A DNA stretch of 33,427 nucleotides from Candidatus Mediterraneibacter faecipullorum (GCA_019119675.1 DWWO01000109.1:1-33427); one strand, 5' to 3'; shown: positions 1 to 8,263, counted from the stretch's first letter. Notes: generated by a model not told the origin, from the letters alone. Numbers and translations are program-made.

Positions 1-51
1 TTGATTTTCGGACGTTTTACCGAGAAAATATCTCTCAGAGAAACACCAATT

Positions 52-1059
52 TTACTCCAGCACTTCCAGTTCAATCTCATCACTGCTTGTATGGATCTCC
101 CCGTCTTTTGTGACGAACACGGCTTCCACGCCGTCGAGACTTCGGATCAGTTCAAGTCCGCCTTCCAGGCCCATGGCGAAGCAGGTTGTGCTCAGGGCAT
201 CACCGTCTACTGATTTATCAGAGATGATCGTCACCTGATCAAGATCATTCTGCACGGGATATCCTGTATCAGGATCAAGGATGTGATGGTAGATCACTCC
301 GTCTTTTTCAAAATACCTTTCATAATCACCGGATGTCACAACGGACTGGTCATTTATGGATACTGCTGCCATAACGGTTCCTGTCTCCGCAAATGGCATC
401 TGCAGACCAATCCGGAAATCAGTTCCGTCATAACGTCCTCCGAGTGCGAGCATATTTCCGCCCAGATCAATAAGAGCATGTTCGATGCCTTCGCTCTCAA
501 GATATTCTTTCAACTGGTCCGCAATATATCCTTTGGCAATGCCTCCCAGATCGATCTGTGCTTCCGGATCCGTTAGAACGACCGTATTGCCGTCTACATT
601 AACGCAGTGGTAATCTATATGCGTGACTGCTTCTGCCAGCTCGTCTGGATCGGGAAGTGTCTTGTCTTCATTGTCTGTAAAATTCCAGAGACCTGATGCA
701 GGGGCAATCGTTATATCAAAAAGTCCGCCTGATATTTCTCCGTATTCCATTCCTTTTTCTATAAGTTCAGCTGTCTCATCCGAAACTGTTACCGGCTCTC
801 CTCCGGCATTATTTATTTCCGAAATCTCACTTGTATCTATCGTCGCACTGAGCATCTGCTCATAGTTTTCGCACATCTCCCGACAATGATCCATGATATC
901 CTGATCCGCCCCCCATACTTCAATCTGTACAACAGTATCAAAATATGTTCCGGTCATAGTAAGCGACTCGCTCTGCGGGGGAGTCGTACATCCGGAGAGC
1001 AGGGCAGTAGATAAGAGTACCGCTGTTATAAAAAATACTCCTGATTTTTTCTGACTCAA
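52..1059 (-). CDS. apbE: FAD:protein FMN transferase (ApbE family lipoprotein)
   Basis: The family uses FAD to attach FMN covalently to a Ser/Thr of extracytoplasmic flavoproteins, with Mg2+. The 335-aa product has a lipoprotein signal: basic start, hydrophobic stretch and LLSGC lipobox with Cys24, so it should be anchored outside the membrane. Family motifs are visible: GGLFD (111-115), DLGGIAKGY (170-178), HHILDPDTGYP (258-268) and SVDGDALSTTCFAMG (283-297), the last two contributing to flavin and Mg binding. Length is typical. The start is TTG, with an AAGGAAA-type ribosome site about ten bases upstream. It diverges from the NusG-II/Gx pair across 180 bp, suggesting a shared role. No FMN-accepting substrate protein is encoded in the window. 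Family call is firm; the target protein is unknown. Confidence 0.95.
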   Translation of the reverse strand: MSQKKSGVFFITAVLLSTALLSGCTTPPQSESLTMTGTYFDTVVQIEVWGADQDIMDHCREMCENYEQMLSATIDTSEISEINNAGGEPVTVSDETAELIEKGMEYGEISGGLFDITIAPASGLWNFTDNEDKTLPDPDELAEAVTHIDYHCVNVDGNTVVLTDPEAQIDLGGIAKGYIADQLKEYLESEGIEHALIDLGGNMLALGGRYDGTDFRIGLQMPFAETGTVMAAVSINDQSVVTSGDYERYFEKDGVIYHHILDPDTGYPVQNDLDQVTIISDKSVDGDALSTTCFAMGLEGGLELIRSLDGVEAVFVTKDGEIHTSSDEIELEVLE

Positions 1060-1096
1060 AGCTCTTGTTTCCTTTCTGCCTTTTGTAATCTTGTTT

Positions 1097-1125
1097 ATTA
1101 TATATGATTTCCTCTCTGACTACAA
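1097..1125 (-). promoter_or_regulatory. Predicted sigma-A promoter of apbE
   Basis: On the minus strand a TTGTAG -35 (plus 1120-1125) and a perfect TATAAT -10 (plus 1097-1102) are separated by 17 nt, about 40 bases upstream of the TTG start. Prediction by eye only. Confidence 0.5.
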
Positions 1126-1165
1126 TAATCGATCATTCTATGGATCACAACAATCGAACATGTGA

Positions 1166-1194
1166 TTGCATAATAAAAATCTGTGTGCTATGAT
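1166..1194 (+). promoter_or_regulatory. Predicted sigma-A promoter of the NusG-II/Gx operon
   Basis: TTGCAT (1166-1171), a 17-nt spacer and TATGAT (1189-1194) precede the 1240 gene. The -10 lies inside a perfect 14-bp palindrome (1188-1201), so a regulator bound there would block or reshape the promoter. Confidence 0.55.
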
Positions 1195-1224
1195 ATCATA
1201 GGTGAAGAGTTAACTATAGTTAAC
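1188..1224. promoter_or_regulatory. Pair of perfect palindromes, putative operators
   Basis: CTATGATATCATAG (1188-1201) is a perfect 14-bp palindrome covering the predicted -10. GTTAACTATAGTTAAC (1209-1224) is a perfect 16-bp palindrome just downstream, ending about 15 nt before the start codon. Both suit a dimeric repressor; the second could also affect translation as a hairpin. No family consensus was recognised with confidence. The half sites resemble Rex sites but the spacing is six rather than four bases. Confidence 0.5.
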
Positions 1225-1239
1225 CAGAGGTAACTGATT

Positions 1240-1596
1240 ATGAAAAGAAGTGATCTGATCCTGGCAGGAGCAGTCCTGGCTGTGGCTGCAGTGATCCTGG
1301 CATACCAGTTTTTCCGACAGGACAGCGGGGAACATCTCGTAGAAATATCTGTCGATGGAGAGCATTTCGGCACATATGATCTCACTGATGAGCAGACGAT
1401 AGAGATAGACGATACAAACCGTGTAGTGATTGAAGATGGAGCGGCACGCATGGAATGGGCTGACTGCCCGGACCAGATCTGTGTAAACCACAGAGCGGTT
1501 TCAAAAAACGGAGAGAGCATCATCTGTCTTCCGAATCAGGTTGTTATCACTATCGTAAGTCCTGAAGAGAGCGGACTGGATGCAGTCGCACAATAG
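1240..1596 (+). CDS. NusG domain II-containing membrane-anchored protein (EetA-like)
   Basis: A 118-aa protein with one N-terminal membrane segment (about residues 5-24) and an exported domain of the NusG domain II type. The conserved core is CPDQICVNHR starting at Cys76, followed by a second half ending IICLPNQVVI; Cys76, Cys81, His84 and Cys96 are striking and could be redox or metal ligands (inference). Start ATG 1240 has an AGAGGT site a few bases upstream. The next gene (Gx/HepT type) starts 15 nt after it, so the two are an operon. From recall, this pair matches the EetA/EetB membrane proteins of flavin-based electron transfer loci in Gram-positives, and the divergent apbE fits that. 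Biochemical role unknown. Confidence 0.85.
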   Translation: MKRSDLILAGAVLAVAAVILAYQFFRQDSGEHLVEISVDGEHFGTYDLTDEQTIEIDDTNRVVIEDGAARMEWADCPDQICVNHRAVSKNGESIICLPNQVVITIVSPEESGLDAVAQ

Positions 1597-1610
1597 AAAG
1601 GAATAAGAGA

Positions 1611-2105
1611 TTGAAAAACAGAGCAGCATATTTCGGTGTACTTACGGCTCTTGCACTGATCTTCAGCTATATAGAGACACTGATCCCGATTCAGTTCGGA
1701 GTTCCGGGCATCAAACTCGGTCTGGCGAATCTGATCATTGTGATCGTACTGTATAAGACAGACTGGAGGGAAGCGCTCCTGTTGTCTGTAGTGCGGATCA
1801 TACTTGCCGGATTCATCTTTGGAAACCTGTTCAGTATCGTATATAGCCTTGCCGGCGGCTTCCTGAGCCTGACAGTTATGGTGCTGCTGAAGAGGACAGA
1901 CAGATTCAGTGTAGCCGGCATCAGTATGGCCGGCGGAGTGTGCCACAATATCGGGCAGCTGGTCGTAGCAATGATCGTAGTCGAGACCTATCAGGTGGGG
2001 TATTATCTTCCTGTGCTTCTGATCGCTGGTCTGATCACCGGTGCCGTGATCGGAGCAGTGGCGGGAGAGGTCCTGAAAAGAATCCGGAATCTGTCGTTCC
2101 AATAA
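1611..2105 (+). CDS. Gx transporter family / HepT component I-like membrane protein (EetB-like)
   Basis: This 164-aa protein is almost entirely hydrophobic, with about five membrane segments and an ECF S-component-like character (GVPGIKLGLANLIIVIVLY near residues 31-49). Databases often name the family heptaprenyl diphosphate synthase component I, but it lacks the Asp-rich motifs of a prenyltransferase and is better described as a Gx-type membrane protein. Start is TTG 1611 with an AAAGGAA site 8-13 nt upstream. It follows the NusG-II gene by 15 nt and precedes ruvA by 22 nt, so it may share a transcript with ruvAB. Substrate unknown; the pairing with a NusG-II protein and nearby ApbE suggests a role in redox or flavin/quinone export (inference). 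Confidence 0.85.
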   Translation: MKNRAAYFGVLTALALIFSYIETLIPIQFGVPGIKLGLANLIIVIVLYKTDWREALLLSVVRIILAGFIFGNLFSIVYSLAGGFLSLTVMVLLKRTDRFSVAGISMAGGVCHNIGQLVVAMIVVETYQVGYYLPVLLIAGLITGAVIGAVAGEVLKRIRNLSFQ

Positions 2106-2127
2106 GTTAGTAAAGGAAAAAGGAAAT

Positions 2128-2739
2128 ATGATTTCATATGTAAGAGGAGAGCTTGCGGCAGTAGAGCCGCAGAAAGCCATCGTAGACGTAGGCGGAGTCG
2201 GATATGGCGTGTATATGCCGCAACAGGCATTATCGCTGCTCCCGCAGCCCGGAAATGAAGTAAAATTATATACTTATCTCAATGTCAAGGAAGACGCAAT
2301 GCAGCTGTTCGGTTTTCTCACAAAGGATGATCTGGAGATTTTTAAGCTGGTCATCGGCGTGAGCGGCATCGGTCCGAAAGGAGGACTGAACATTCTCTCC
2401 TGTATGTCTCCGGACGAACTGCGGTTCGCCATTATGTCGGGCGATGCAAAAGCAATTTCCGCTGCACCGGGCATCGGGAAAAAAACGGCAGAGAAGCTGA
2501 TCCTGGAGCTCAGGGACAAAGTAGACATAGAAGATGTACTGAACAACGCAGCGCACGGCGGCGATGCAGACCGGCTTCAGGCAGGAGAGGCGGAAAGCAG
2601 CATGCAGGCAGAGGCAGTGCAGGCACTTGTTGCTCTTGGTTACGGAAATGCTGAGAGCCTCCGTGCGGTCAAGAAGACATCTCCGGACTGCCAGACTGTA
2701 GAAGACATACTGAAAGAGGCATTAAAATATCTTTTCTGA
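2128..2739 (+). CDS. ruvA: Holliday junction branch migration protein RuvA
   Basis: RuvA binds four-way junctions as a tetramer and loads the RuvB motor. At 203 aa it has normal length. The N-terminal OB-fold begins MISYVRGELA and contains the GVGYGVYMP stretch; two helix-hairpin-helix motifs follow (GVSGIGPKGG near 78-87 and AAPGIGKKTAEKLILELRD near 112-130). An acidic, Ala-rich linker leads to the C-terminal domain III (about 155-203, VQALVALGYGNAES) that contacts RuvB. An AAAGGAAA-type ribosome site precedes ATG 2128. ruvB follows 22 nt later, the usual arrangement. No ruvC is present; RecU, encoded at 30800, would be the resolvase as in other Bacillota. Confidence 0.98.
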   Translation: MISYVRGELAAVEPQKAIVDVGGVGYGVYMPQQALSLLPQPGNEVKLYTYLNVKEDAMQLFGFLTKDDLEIFKLVIGVSGIGPKGGLNILSCMSPDELRFAIMSGDAKAISAAPGIGKKTAEKLILELRDKVDIEDVLNNAAHGGDADRLQAGEAESSMQAEAVQALVALGYGNAESLRAVKKTSPDCQTVEDILKEALKYLF

Positions 2740-2761
2740 GAAGAGGATTGTTTAGATTATT

Positions 2762-3769
2762 ATGGGAAAACGAATCATAACAACTGAAAATCTGGAAGAA
2801 GATCTTAAGATCGAGGGTGAACTGCGCCCCCAGCGCCTGACAGATTATATCGGGCAGGAGAAAGCCAAACAGACGCTGTCTGTATACATAGAGGCTGCCA
2901 AGGCGAGAGGAGAGGCTTTGGATCATGTTCTGTTCTATGGGCCGCCCGGACTCGGGAAAACAACACTTGCAGGCATCATTGCCAAGGAGATGGGAGTACA
3001 TATGAAAGTCACTTCAGGACCTGCTATTGAGAAGCCGGGAGAGATGGCTGCGATCCTGAACAGCCTGCAGGAACACGACGTACTCTTTGTAGATGAAATC
3101 CACCGCCTCAACCGCCAGGTGGAAGAGGTACTTTATCCGGCCATGGAAGATTATGCCATCGACATTATGATCGGCAAAGGTGCCGGAGCGCGTTCCATAA
3201 GACTGAATCTTCCGAAATTCACTCTGGTCGGCGCTACCACAAGGGCGGGGATGCTGACAGCCCCTTTACGTGACCGGTTTGGAGTGGTAAACCGGCTGGA
3301 ATTCTATACGGATGAAGAACTGAAAACGATCATCCTCCGATCAGCAGCCGTACTGAATGTAGAGATTGAAGAGGACGGTGCGCTTGAACTCGCCAGACGT
3401 TCCAGAGGCACCCCGCGGCTTGCCAACCGTCTCCTGAAGCGGGTACGCGATTTTGCCCAGGTGAAATATGACGGCAGGATCACCAAAAAGGTGGCAGATT
3501 ATGCACTCGATCTTCTGGATGTAGATAAATACGGTTTAGACCATATTGACCGCAGCATCCTGTTGACCATGATCGAAAAGTTTCAGGGAGGCCCTGTCGG
3601 CCTCGATACGCTCGCGGCATCAATATCTGAGGACGCCGGCACACTGGAAGATGTTTATGAACCGTATCTTCTGAAAAATGGCTTTATCCAGCGGACACCA
3701 AGGGGCAGGGTAGTAACGGAACTTGCATACCGTCATCTCGGAATCCCAATGATCTTTGAAGAAGCATAA
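2762..3769 (+). CDS. ruvB: Holliday junction branch migration ATPase RuvB
   Basis: RuvB is the hexameric AAA+ motor that pumps DNA through a RuvA-bound junction. The 335-aa protein shows Walker A GPPGLGKT (60-67), Walker B LFVDEIH (108-114), the sensor/Arg-finger region [19 protein letters not shown], and a C-terminal winged helix ending in [18 protein letters not shown]. The N-terminal [11 protein letters not shown] is typical. It forms an operon with ruvA 22 nt upstream. A separate promoter before zapA follows, so ruvAB likely ends the upstream transcript, though no strong terminator was seen in 3770-3800. Confidence 0.98.
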   Translation: MGKRIITTENLEEDLKIEGELRPQRLTDYIGQEKAKQTLSVYIEAAKARGEALDHVLFYGPPGLGKTTLAGIIAKEMGVHMKVTSGPAIEKPGEMAAILNSLQEHDVLFVDEIHRLNRQVEEVLYPAMEDYAIDIMIGKGAGARSIRLNLPKFTLVGATTRAGMLTAPLRDRFGVVNRLEFYTDEELKTIILRSAAVLNVEIEEDGALELARRSRGTPRLANRLLKRVRDFAQVKYDGRITKKVADYALDLLDVDKYGLDHIDRSILLTMIEKFQGGPVGLDTLAASISEDAGTLEDVYEPYLLKNGFIQRTPRGRVVTELAYRHLGIPMIFEEA

Positions 3770-3803
3770 ATATGTCATGATTCGGCATTTCTCGAAAAAA
3801 CTG

Positions 3804-3832
3804 TTGGTTTTTAATGGTAAATAGTTTATAAT
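3804..3832 (+). promoter_or_regulatory. Predicted sigma-A promoter of zapA
   Basis: TTGGTT (3804-3809), a 17-nt spacer and a perfect TATAAT (3827-3832) lie about 30 nt before the zapA start. The surrounding sequence is AT-rich compared with the flanking genes. Confidence 0.55.
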
Positions 3833-3860
3833 AAAATGTATGAAACGCGAGGAGGATGCT

Positions 3861-4271
3861 ATGAGTTCAGCAAAACATTTTACAGAAGTATTGATCGGGG
3901 GAAAGGTATATACTCTCAGTGGATTTGAAGGCGAAGAATATCTGCAGAAAGTATCTTCCTATCTGAATCACAAGATAACAGAATGTGCGAACAGTGAGGG
4001 ATACCGGAAACAGAGCGCTGACACCAGAAATGTACTTCTCGCCCTGAATATTGCAGATGACTATTTTAAGGCAAAAAAACAGGGGGATTCCCTTGAAAAT
4101 GATATTGAACTGAAAGACAAGGAGATGTATGATCTTAAACATGAGCTTATCTCCGCACAGATCAAACTTGAAAATGCCGAGAAAGAGCTTGCAAAGATCA
4201 AAGATGAAAATAATGACCTGCAGATGCAGATCGTAAAACTCGAAACCGAGATGAAAAACCGTAGAAGATAA
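3861..4271 (+). CDS. zapA: Cell division protein ZapA
   Basis: ZapA bundles FtsZ filaments and stabilises the Z-ring at midcell. The 136-aa protein has the short N-terminal ZapA domain (VLIGGKVYTLSGFEGEEYLQKVSSYL) followed by a long charged coiled coil from about residue 70 to the end, with no cysteine-rich or membrane segment. I chose ATG 3861 because a strong GAGGAGG lies five bases upstream; the ATG at 3840 in the same frame would place that site inside the coding region. Its own promoter is predicted at 3804-3832 and a hairpin follows the stop. Downstream lie a U32 gene and an FtsW/PBP pair, consistent with a division and wall neighbourhood. Confidence 0.9.
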   Translation: MSSAKHFTEVLIGGKVYTLSGFEGEEYLQKVSSYLNHKITECANSEGYRKQSADTRNVLLALNIADDYFKAKKQGDSLENDIELKDKEMYDLKHELISAQIKLENAEKELAKIKDENNDLQMQIVKLETEMKNRRR

Positions 4272-4278
4272 CTAATAA

Positions 4279-4300
4279 AGGCTGTCCTAATCGACAGCCT
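4279..4300 (+). terminator. Hairpin after zapA, weak terminator or attenuator
   Basis: AGGCTGTC and GACAGCCT form a perfect 8-bp stem with a 6-nt loop, starting eight bases after the zapA stop. The run that follows (GTTTCATT) is only weakly T-rich, so readthrough into the U32 gene is likely. Confidence 0.5.
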
Positions 4301-4337
4301 GTTTCATTAATTGAGAAAAAGGACATGATTCGACAAT

Positions 4338-6761
4338 ATGGCAGACAGAAAAATTGAAATCCTTTCACCGGCAGGCTCCTATGCAGCATTCGAGGCTGCC
4401 CTTAAAGCCGGAGCAGATGCCGTCTATATCGGCGGGGCAAGATTCGGAGCCAGAGCCTATGCGGAAAACTTTGCAGAAGAAGAATTGATACAGGCGATCC
4501 GCGAGGCTCATTTTTATGATAGAAAACTTTATCTCACTGTAAATACGCTGCTCAAAGAAGAAGAGATAGACGGTTTATACGACTATCTCGCACCTTGTTA
4601 TGAGAACGGACTCGACGCCGTGATCGTGCAGGATATGGGAGTTGCCGGATATATCCGCAGATATTTTCCCGGCCTTGACATACACGCCAGCACACAGATG
4701 ACGATCACGGGAGCTCTTGGAGCAAAATTTGTTGAATCACGGGGCATTACACGTGTCGTTCCTGCAAGAGAGCTGTCACTGGGAGAAATCCGTCAGATAC
4801 GCCGTGAGACGGATCTTGAGATTGAGTGTTTCGTGCACGGGGCTCTCTGTTACTGTTATTCCGGACAGTGCCTTTTAAGCAGCATGATCGGAGGCCGCAG
4901 CGGTAACAGGGGACAATGTGCACAGCCATGCAGACTGCCTTACATGTTTGATGAAAAGAAGAAATACTATTTGAGCCCTAAAGACATCTGTACTTTGGAG
5001 ATCATACCGGATCTCATCGAAGCAGGAATTGATTCGTTCAAAATCGAGGGACGCATGAAGAAACCTGAATATGTAGCCGGTGTGACTTCACTTTACCGCA
5101 AATATACGGATATATATCTTGACACAGGAGGAAAAGATTTCCACGTTCTTCCGGAAGACCGTGAGATGCTTATGGATCTTTACAACCGCGGCGGTTCCTC
5201 CACAGGATATTTCCAGATGAGAAACGGCCGGGAAATGATGTCACTTGACCGACCGAATCACGCCGGGGTCCCCGCAGTAAAAGTACAGTATCAGAAAGGC
5301 CGGGAAGTACATGCTCTTGCAGTCACGGACCTGAATGCCGGTGATGTGCTTGAGATCACCGGAGGGAAGAATAACCACACACTTGGAAAACCGGTCAAAA
5401 AAGGAGGATCACTCACATTTCTCATCCAGAAACAGATTCGCCTTTCAAAAGGACAGCTGTTGAACCGCACACGAAATGAATCTCTCCTGCATTGCATAGA
5501 CACCGGCATTATCGGGAAGGAACTGCAGAGGCCGGCAGACGGTGAGCTGACGGCAAAAACCGGTACTCCCGCCCGGCTTCGTGTATGTTCCGGCGGGGTT
5601 TCTTTTCAGGCTGTCACCGATGAACCGGTTCAGCCAGCCCAGAGCCGTCCCATGGATCAGGAGCGCATTTGCTCTCAGATCAGAAAGACGGGAAACTCAG
5701 GATTTTATTTTCAAGATCTTTCCATTGAAATAGACGAAAATATTTTTATTCCTGTCGGGCAGCTCAATTCACTGCGCCGCAGAGCTCTTGAAGGCCTGAA
5801 AGAGAAGTTGTTATCCCTGCATTTTAGGAAACCCGGATCTTCTCCTGCAAAATGTAATTTGGAAAGTGATACATGCGATGGAGCTGCAGAAAACTGGACA
5901 CCACGCTTTTCCATCTATGCAGAATCCGCGGAACAGCTCAAGGCCTCAGTTTCCTATATTTCGGAAGGCCGTCTGATTCCTGTGCGGATGTATCTGGGCA
6001 CCGATATACAGACAGCCCTGATGAAAGAGGATGAAAGCGGAGAGATTTATGAATATCTTTGTCTGGCCAGAAAATACAACATTGAGATTGCCCCCGCCAT
6101 GCCGCACATACTGCGCAGCACTGAGGCATCATCAGCCGAGAGGCTTCTGAGTGCAGCGGACAAGTATTCTCCCGATGGTATCCTGATCCGCAATTGTGAG
6201 GAGTTCCAGCTGCTCAGAGAACGGGGATTTGACAAAAAGATAATTCTGGACCATAATCTATATGTGTTTAACCGATATGCGAAAAATTTCTGGAATGATC
6301 TCGGAATTTCAGATTTCACCGCACCTTTGGAACTGAATGCCAGTGAACTTTCCCGGTTACATTTAAATGACTGCGAGCTGGAAATCTACGGAAGATCGCC
6401 GGTCATGGTATCTGCCCAGTGCCTTTTCAAAACAGCCGGAAAGTGCCGGAAACAGTCGGATGTCTCCTGTATTACTGACCGTTGTTCAAGCAGTTTTCCT
6501 GTGCGTGCATACTGTGATTTCTGTTACAATGTGATCTATAACGACCGTCCGACTTGTCTTGCCGCTGATGTAGAAGAGATCCGCAGTCTTAAGCCCCGGC
6601 TCTTACGGATCAGGTTCAGCACGGAAACACCGGATCAGGTAAAAGCCGTACTTGCTATGCTGCAGGATTCTTTTATGGATAATACAGCTGCTCACGGGGC
6701 CGATTCTTATGGAGACAGGTCCGGATTTACACAGGGGCATTTTAGAAAAGGTATTCTGTAA
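4338..6761 (+). CDS. U32 family protein (RlhA/YdcP-like, with C-terminal extension)
   Basis: U32 proteins, long called peptidases, include factors needed for RNA hydroxylation (RlhA acts on 23S rRNA, TrhP on tRNA). The N-terminal 280 residues are the U32 barrel: EILSPAGSYAAFEAALKAGADAVYIGG, then the family signature around ECFVHGALCYCYSGQCLLSS (163-182) and NRGQCAQPCR (190-199). Cys171, Cys178, Cys194 and perhaps Cys218 could be [4Fe-4S] ligands by analogy with UbiU/UbiV (inference). A middle DUF3656-like region and a C-terminal part with another Cys-rich stretch (CLFKTAGKCRKQ, then DRCSS and CDFCYN) give 807 aa, longer than E. coli RlhA. ATG 4338 has a modest AAAGGA site upstream. Not expected to be a true protease; exact substrate unknown. 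Confidence 0.85.
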   Translation: MADRKIEILSPAGSYAAFEAALKAGADAVYIGGARFGARAYAENFAEEELIQAIREAHFYDRKLYLTVNTLLKEEEIDGLYDYLAPCYENGLDAVIVQDMGVAGYIRRYFPGLDIHASTQMTITGALGAKFVESRGITRVVPARELSLGEIRQIRRETDLEIECFVHGALCYCYSGQCLLSSMIGGRSGNRGQCAQPCRLPYMFDEKKKYYLSPKDICTLEIIPDLIEAGIDSFKIEGRMKKPEYVAGVTSLYRKYTDIYLDTGGKDFHVLPEDREMLMDLYNRGGSSTGYFQMRNGREMMSLDRPNHAGVPAVKVQYQKGREVHALAVTDLNAGDVLEITGGKNNHTLGKPVKKGGSLTFLIQKQIRLSKGQLLNRTRNESLLHCIDTGIIGKELQRPADGELTAKTGTPARLRVCSGGVSFQAVTDEPVQPAQSRPMDQERICSQIRKTGNSGFYFQDLSIEIDENIFIPVGQLNSLRRRALEGLKEKLLSLHFRKPGSSPAKCNLESDTCDGAAENWTPRFSIYAESAEQLKASVSYISEGRLIPVRMYLGTDIQTALMKEDESGEIYEYLCLARKYNIEIAPAMPHILRSTEASSAERLLSAADKYSPDGILIRNCEEFQLLRERGFDKKIILDHNLYVFNRYAKNFWNDLGISDFTAPLELNASELSRLHLNDCELEIYGRSPVMVSAQCLFKTAGKCRKQSDVSCITDRCSSSFPVRAYCDFCYNVIYNDRPTCLAADVEEIRSLKPRLLRIRFSTETPDQVKAVLAMLQDSFMDNTAAHGADSYGDRSGFTQGHFRKGIL

Positions 6762-6796
6762 CAGGATACCGGAGATATAAGATAAATGGTGATAAT

Positions 6797-8263
6797 ATGA
6801 CAAACATTATAATCCAACTTTCCAAATACCTGATCATCATCCTGATGGCAGCATATACGTTTTCCTGCTTTTCTATTTTTACCAGGAGCTATGAAGATGA
6901 AGAAAAAAGGGTACTGATCCGTCAGGATGTGCTGCTTTTTCTGATACAGTTTGTTGCATTTGGCACAATGTATCTTGCCACGGAAGATATGCGGATTTTG
7001 TTTTTGTATGCGGCGCTTGCTGTCGTATTGCTTGCCGTCATACTTTTATATAATCTGATCTATCCGAATGTATCCCGTCTGGTCGTTAACAATATGTGTA
7101 TGCTGATCACCGCAGGCATGATCATGATCACACGCCTGTCTGCAGATAATCCTTCCCCTTACGGAAGTGCAATTCGCCAGCTGGTCTTTGCTGTGCTCGG
7201 GATCGCTTTCGGGCTTGTTGTGCCGGTCCTGATCCGCAAACTTACTTTTCTTGACAAATGGACTTATGTTTATGCGGCTGTTGGCGGAGCAGCGCTTCTT
7301 GCCGTTGCATTGTTTGCCCCCAAGTCCGGCGGTGCAAATCTGGGCTTTGAAATTGCCGGGATCAATGTCCAGCCTTCCGAATTTGTAAAGATACTTTTTG
7401 TATTCTACGTTGCTGCCAGCCTCAACAAATCAAGAGAATTTAAAAATGTCGTTGTGACGACGGCAGTCGCTGCCGCACATGTCCTTATTCTTGTCCTTTC
7501 GACAGATCTCGGAGCTGCACTGATCTTCTTCGTGGTATACCTTGTAATGCTCTATGTAGCAACAAGACAGCCTCTCTATGCTGCTGCCGGACTCGGAGCC
7601 GGGACGCTGGCTGCAGTTGCAGGTTATCATTTGTTCAGCCACATTAAAGTCAGAGTTGAAGCGTGGCAGGATCCGATCGGGACATACAGCGGCAGTGGGT
7701 ATCAGGTTGCGCAGTCGCTGTTTGCGATCGGAACCGGGAGCTGGTTCGGGACCGGTCTTTTCCAGGGACAGCCTGATACGATCCCCGTAGCGGAAACAGA
7801 CTTTATTTTCTCAGCGATCACGGAGGAGATGGGAGTAATCTTTTCTCTCTGTATCATTCTGATCTGTGTGAGCTGTTATGTTATGTTTCTTAACATTGCA
7901 ATGGAACTTCACAATCGTTTTTATAAATACGTTGCTCTCGGACTTGGTACATGCTACATCTTCCAGGTATTCCTCCAGATCGGCGGCGTGACCAAATTCA
8001 TTCCTTCCACCGGTATGACTCTTCCGTTTGTAAGTTACGGAGGAAGTTCAATGCTCAGCACCATGATCATGTTCGGTATCATCCAGGGCTTATATATCCT
8101 GCGGGAGGATGAAGAAGAAAAACTAGAAAAAGAAAGGGAGTCAAGAGATGGCTTGGGAAGAACAGCGCCCCGAAAGACCCGAAAGACGCCGAAAAGCGGG
8201 CCGAAATTCGAAGAAGTCCCCAGACAGAGGGCGCGCAAAAAACAAAGAACGCATTCGAAATAG
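6797..8263 (+). CDS. FtsW/RodA/SpoVE family peptidoglycan glycosyltransferase
   Basis: SEDS proteins polymerise lipid II into glycan strands with a partner class B PBP. The 488-aa protein has about ten membrane segments, the conserved NVQPSEFVKIL (190-200), the catalytic-loop region with WQDP where Asp292 aligns with the essential Asp of RodA (inference), GSWFGTGLFQG (314-324), TDFIFSAITEEMG (334-346) and the signature LPFVSYGGSS (409-418). The C-terminal 40 residues are cytoplasmic, basic and Pro-rich. The last 116 nt overlap the following PBP gene in a different frame. Sequence alone does not decide among elongation, division or sporulation; it is an FtsW/RodA-PBP pair of the mycobacterial RodA-PbpA type (inference). 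Confidence 0.93.
   Translation: MTNIIIQLSKYLIIILMAAYTFSCFSIFTRSYEDEEKRVLIRQDVLLFLIQFVAFGTMYLATEDMRILFLYAALAVVLLAVILLYNLIYPNVSRLVVNNMCMLITAGMIMITRLSADNPSPYGSAIRQLVFAVLGIAFGLVVPVLIRKLTFLDKWTYVYAAVGGAALLAVALFAPKSGGANLGFEIAGINVQPSEFVKILFVFYVAASLNKSREFKNVVVTTAVAAAHVLILVLSTDLGAALIFFVVYLVMLYVATRQPLYAAAGLGAGTLAAVAGYHLFSHIKVRVEAWQDPIGTYSGSGYQVAQSLFAIGTGSWFGTGLFQGQPDTIPVAETDFIFSAITEEMGVIFSLCIILICVSCYVMFLNIAMELHNRFYKYVALGLGTCYIFQVFLQIGGVTKFIPSTGMTLPFVSYGGSSMLSTMIMFGIIQGLYILREDEEEKLEKERESRDGLGRTAPRKTRKTPKSGPKFEEVPRQRARKKQRTHSK

Noticed and set aside
1-51. Terminator of apbE at the left edge
   Set aside because: A bulged TTTTCGG/CCGAGAAAA hairpin is possible, but it lacks a T-run on the minus strand and the region is cut by the window edge.
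1209-1224. Rex operator
   Set aside because: Half sites GTTAA and TTAAC are separated by six bases, while the usual Rex site has four; kept as an unassigned palindrome.
1536-2180. Minus-strand open frame of 214 codons opposite the Gx-type gene
   Set aside because: Rich in His, Asp and Gln with no hydrophobic core pattern; it mirrors the codon structure of the membrane protein on the plus strand.
2740-3769. Missing ruvC next to ruvAB as a gene loss
   Set aside because: Bacillota normally use RecU, which is encoded at 30800.
3840-3860. Longer zapA start at 3840
   Set aside because: The strong GAGGAGG would lie inside the coding region and serves ATG 3861.
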